This document shows, one piece after another, positions 25,225 to 27,358 of a DNA stretch of 27,358 nt. Position numbers and translations under genes: made by a program. The stretch's first letter is position 1. Every line of letters starts with the position of its first letter. The notes below the pieces were generated by a model that made no database searches, was not told the DNA's origin, and saw only the letters and a list, made by a program, of their open reading frames with translations. The stretch lies in contig CAAEAE010000050.1 in the NCBI GenBank assembly GCA_900753715.1, positions 1 through 27,358 on the forward strand. The letters run 5' to 3'. This stretch comes from an uncultured Roseburia sp. Its GTDB lineage: Bacteria > Bacillota_A > Clostridia > Lachnospirales > Lachnospiraceae.

Positions 25225-26079
25225 TTAAATGTTCAAAAAGTGTTTTAATTTTTCTGCGCTGACTTCATAATCAGCAATGCCAAGCTCATAAAGATTCTGC
25301 TCTAAGGCAGCATTTTTGGAAAAAGTGCTAAGCGGCATATGCCTGCTTGGTGCGAAAATAAAAGCTTTTCCTTCTTTTTCCAGCTTGTTTGCAAGGTCGA
25401 TGGATGCCTGGTAATTCAGGTGGCGGTTGTCAATTCCTTCGATGGTTTTCGGGTACTTGTGGAGCATCCGCTTATACACAGGGCGGTGCGCCTCCGGCTG
25501 CTTTACAAAATCACGCGGATTTGACAAAATGACAACAACCTTATCACAGCCGTGTTCTAGGGCGTGGTGCACCGGAATGGAGTCGGCAACACCTCCGTCA
25601 TAGTAGAGATGTCCGTTTACATTGACCGGACGGCAGAAGGCTGGAAGTGCGCAGGTTGCCATAATGGTGCGGTAGTCGTCTCTTACAATATCGTATTTGG
25701 AAAAAAAGTGTGCAAGCCCGGTCTTAGCATCGGTTGCAGGCATGTAAAATTCTGCCGGATTTTTCATGATGGCTTCATAGTCAATCGGGTCGGCACCGTC
25801 CGAGTTGGTCAGCGTTCCGTAGATATACTGTAAGCCAAACAGATTCCCGGTGCGAAGGAGGCTTTGCACGCTTAAATAGCGAGGATCGTTAAGGTGCTTC
25901 GTATAAAACCGGAGGTTTCGTCCTCGCTGTCCGGCAAGATACGATAAGGTGTTGGCGGCTCCGGCGGAGACACCGATACAGTAGTCGAATGTAATAGAAT
26001 CGTCTAAAAATTTATCCAGAATTCCGGCACTGTAGGCACATTTCATGCCACCGCCTTCTACAATCAATCCTGTTTTCAT
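25225..26079 (-). CDS. Patatin-like phospholipase
   Basis: A 284-residue hydrolase of the bacterial patatin family. The oxyanion-hole glycines are GGG (9-11) in VEGGGMKCAYSAG, the nucleophile is Ser38 in GVSAG, and the catalytic partner is Asp161 in YYDGG. All three elements of the Ser-Asp dyad site are intact. Such proteins act on phospholipids or acyl esters; the physiological substrate is not predictable. There is no signal peptide, so a cytoplasmic or membrane-associated location is likely. The C-terminal 90 residues are the helical extension seen in the YjjU/RssA-like group. GGAGA 7-8 nt upstream supports the start. It is the first gene of a leftward pair with the MATE transporter. Confidence 0.93.
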   Translation of the reverse strand: MKTGLIVEGGGMKCAYSAGILDKFLDDSITFDYCIGVSAGAANTLSYLAGQRGRNLRFYTKHLNDPRYLSVQSLLRTGNLFGLQYIYGTLTNSDGADPIDYEAIMKNPAEFYMPATDAKTGLAHFFSKYDIVRDDYRTIMATCALPAFCRPVNVNGHLYYDGGVADSIPVHHALEHGCDKVVVILSNPRDFVKQPEAHRPVYKRMLHKYPKTIEGIDNRHLNYQASIDLANKLEKEGKAFIFAPSRHMPLSTFSKNAALEQNLYELGIADYEVSAEKLKHFLNI

Positions 26080-26119
26080 ATTTATTCTCCATATATGAAT
26101 CGCTTTTGTTTCCTCTGAA

Positions 26120-26147
26120 ATTTTATCATGTTCTAACGATTTGTAAA
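26120..26147 (-). promoter_or_regulatory. Leftward promoter of the patatin-MATE operon
   Basis: On the minus strand: TTTACA (26,147-26,142), 16-nt spacer, TAAAAT (26,125-26,120), about 40 nt before the ATG at 26,079. Confidence 0.55.
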
Positions 26148-26167
26148 TAGAGAATGTCGGGTTGCCA

Positions 26168-26196
26168 TTGCGCGATTGTTTTAAAAATTATATAAT
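26168..26196 (+). promoter_or_regulatory. Rightward promoter of dnaE
   Basis: TTGCGC (26,168-26,173), 17-nt spacer, TATAAT (26,191-26,196). The -10 is exact and the -35 only half-matches. It is divergent from the patatin promoter within a 166-nt gap. Confidence 0.55.
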
Positions 26197-26245
26197 AAAA
26201 GACAGGCAAATTGAAAATGAAGAAATAGAAACGGAAAGAAATAAT

Positions 26246-27358
26246 ATGGCATTTACACATCTGCACGTCCATACGGAGTACAGTCTCCTGGACGGCTCAA
26301 ATAAAATAAAAGAATATGTGGCGCGGGTCAAGGAGCTTGGCATGAACAGTGCGGCAATTACCGACCACGGCGCGATGTATGGCGTCATTGATTTTTACAA
26401 GGCGGCAAATGCGGCAGGCATCAAGCCAATCTTGGGATGCGAGGTATATGTGGCGCCTAATTCCCGGTTTGACAGAGAATTATCCCACGGGGATGACCGG
26501 TATTATCATCTGGTGCTTCTTGCAGAAAATAATACCGGCTACAGCAACCTGATTAAAATTGTATCGCGCGGTTTTACGGAAGGATATTACTATAAACCTC
26601 GTGTGGATATGGAAGTTCTAAACCAGTTCCATGAGGGAATTATTGCATTAAGCGCCTGCCTTGCCGGAGAGGTACAGCGCTATCTGGTGCGCGGGCTTTA
26701 TGAGGAAGCAAAAGAGGTCGCATATAAGTATCAGAGATGCTTTGGCGAGGGCAATTTTTTCCTGGAATTACAGGACCATGGAATCCCGGACCAGAAAACC
26801 GTCAATGCACAGCTTCTTCGGATGAGTCAGGAGACCGGAATCAAGTTAGTGGCAACAAACGATGTGCACTATACAAGAGCGGAAGATGCGGAAGCACATG
26901 ATATTTTACTTTGCCTTCAGACCGGAAAGAAGGTGACGGATGAGAACCGGATGCGCTATGAGGGCGGACAGTATTATGTGAAGTCGGAAGAGGAGATGCG
27001 CGCGCTGTTTCCCTATGCAAAGGAAGCGCTTGACAACACACAGAAAATTGCGGACCGCTGTCATGTGGAAATCGAGTTCGGCGTCACAAAGTTACCGCGG
27101 TTTGATGTGCCGGAGGGCTATGATTCCTGGACCTATCTCAATAAGCTCTGCCATGAGGGACTCGTCAGACGATATCCGGACAGACATGAGGAATTGCTGC
27201 CGAAGCTCGACTATGAGCTGTCGGTCATCCAGAAGATGGGCTATGTGGATTATTTTCTGATTGTATGGGATTTTATCAATTTCGCAAGGACACACGGGAT
27301 TCCGGTTGGACCGGGACGAGGAAGTGCGGCGGGAAGCCTTGTGTCTTATACAACGGGC
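26246..27358 (+). CDS. dnaE: DNA polymerase III alpha subunit DnaE, N-terminal part (runs off the window)
   Basis: 371 codons are visible and the frame is open at the right edge; full DnaE is about 1,150 residues. The N-terminus [19 protein letters not shown] is the PHP domain (about 1-280), with histidine and aspartate metal-ligand motifs ([22 protein letters not shown]). The visible end [14 protein letters not shown] is the start of the polymerase palm region. It is the replicative or repair polymerase alpha subunit; in Firmicutes DnaE works beside PolC. A modest GGAAAG lies upstream of the ATG. Confidence 0.96.
   Translation, partial: MAFTHLHVHTEYSLLDGSNKIKEYVARVKELGMNSAAITDHGAMYGVIDFYKAANAAGIKPILGCEVYVAPNSRFDRELSHGDDRYYHLVLLAENNTGYSNLIKIVSRGFTEGYYYKPRVDMEVLNQFHEGIIALSACLAGEVQRYLVRGLYEEAKEVAYKYQRCFGEGNFFLELQDHGIPDQKTVNAQLLRMSQETGIKLVATNDVHYTRAEDAEAHDILLCLQTGKKVTDENRMRYEGGQYYVKSEEEMRALFPYAKEALDNTQKIADRCHVEIEFGVTKLPRFDVPEGYDSWTYLNKLCHEGLVRRYPDRHEELLPKLDYELSVIQKMGYVDYFLIVWDFINFARTHGIPVGPGRGSAAGSLVSYTTG

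Noticed and set aside
1..27358. CRISPR array, tRNA or rRNA genes
   Set aside because: No regularly spaced repeat series and no tRNA cloverleaf or rRNA signature seen on either strand; the GGGTTCCATCC near 20,600 lacks the other tRNA arms.

Overview
The window looks like a low-GC Clostridia chromosome, probably Lachnospiraceae. This rests on the AT-rich accessory DNA, strong AGGAGG-type ribosome sites, consensus sigma-A promoters, a CIRCE-controlled hsp20-clpB operon, and a Tn916-type integrase/excisionase pair. The assignment is by gene style only; there is no rRNA here to test it.

Positions 1 to about 20,510 are the right-hand part of an integrated mobile element whose left end lies outside the window. 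It begins with the tail of an unrecognised gene and a hairpin-rich non-coding stretch (166-936) that looks like an origin of transfer. A mobilisation block follows: MobC-like accessory protein, MobA/VirD2-type relaxase with an HxDxDHxHxH motif, and a coiled-coil membrane protein whose gene overlaps the relaxase gene by 449 nt in another frame.

The cargo is one long defence operon, about 14 kb (3,190-17,431), behind a near-consensus promoter. It encodes an unusual methylase fused to a target-recognition domain, a conventional HsdM, an HsdS with two recognition domains, HsdR, a complete four-gene Qat anti-phage system (KAP ATPase QatA, QatB, QueC-like QatC, TatD-like QatD), and a Schlafen/AlbA_2-type ATP-binding protein. 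Junctions are tight (overlaps or 1-42 nt) and the only clear terminator comes after the last gene. Restriction-modification and Qat are therefore probably expressed together.

A control and recombination module ends the element (17,490-20,510). A leftward XRE regulator faces a rightward perfect TTGACA-17-TATAAT promoter surrounded by TTCGC-N6-GCGAA operator-like palindromes. The promoter would read a possible small ORF, xis and int. Repeated TGTGGTA-type boxes at the end of int resemble integrase arm sites.

From about 20,519 the sequence becomes visibly more GC-rich and housekeeping-like. It holds a CIRCE operator/promoter with hsp20 and clpB, a shared terminator, a leftward pair (MATE transporter and patatin-like phospholipase), and the start of dnaE, which runs off the right edge. 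The element thus sits directly upstream of the heat-shock operon, leaving its CIRCE and promoter in place.
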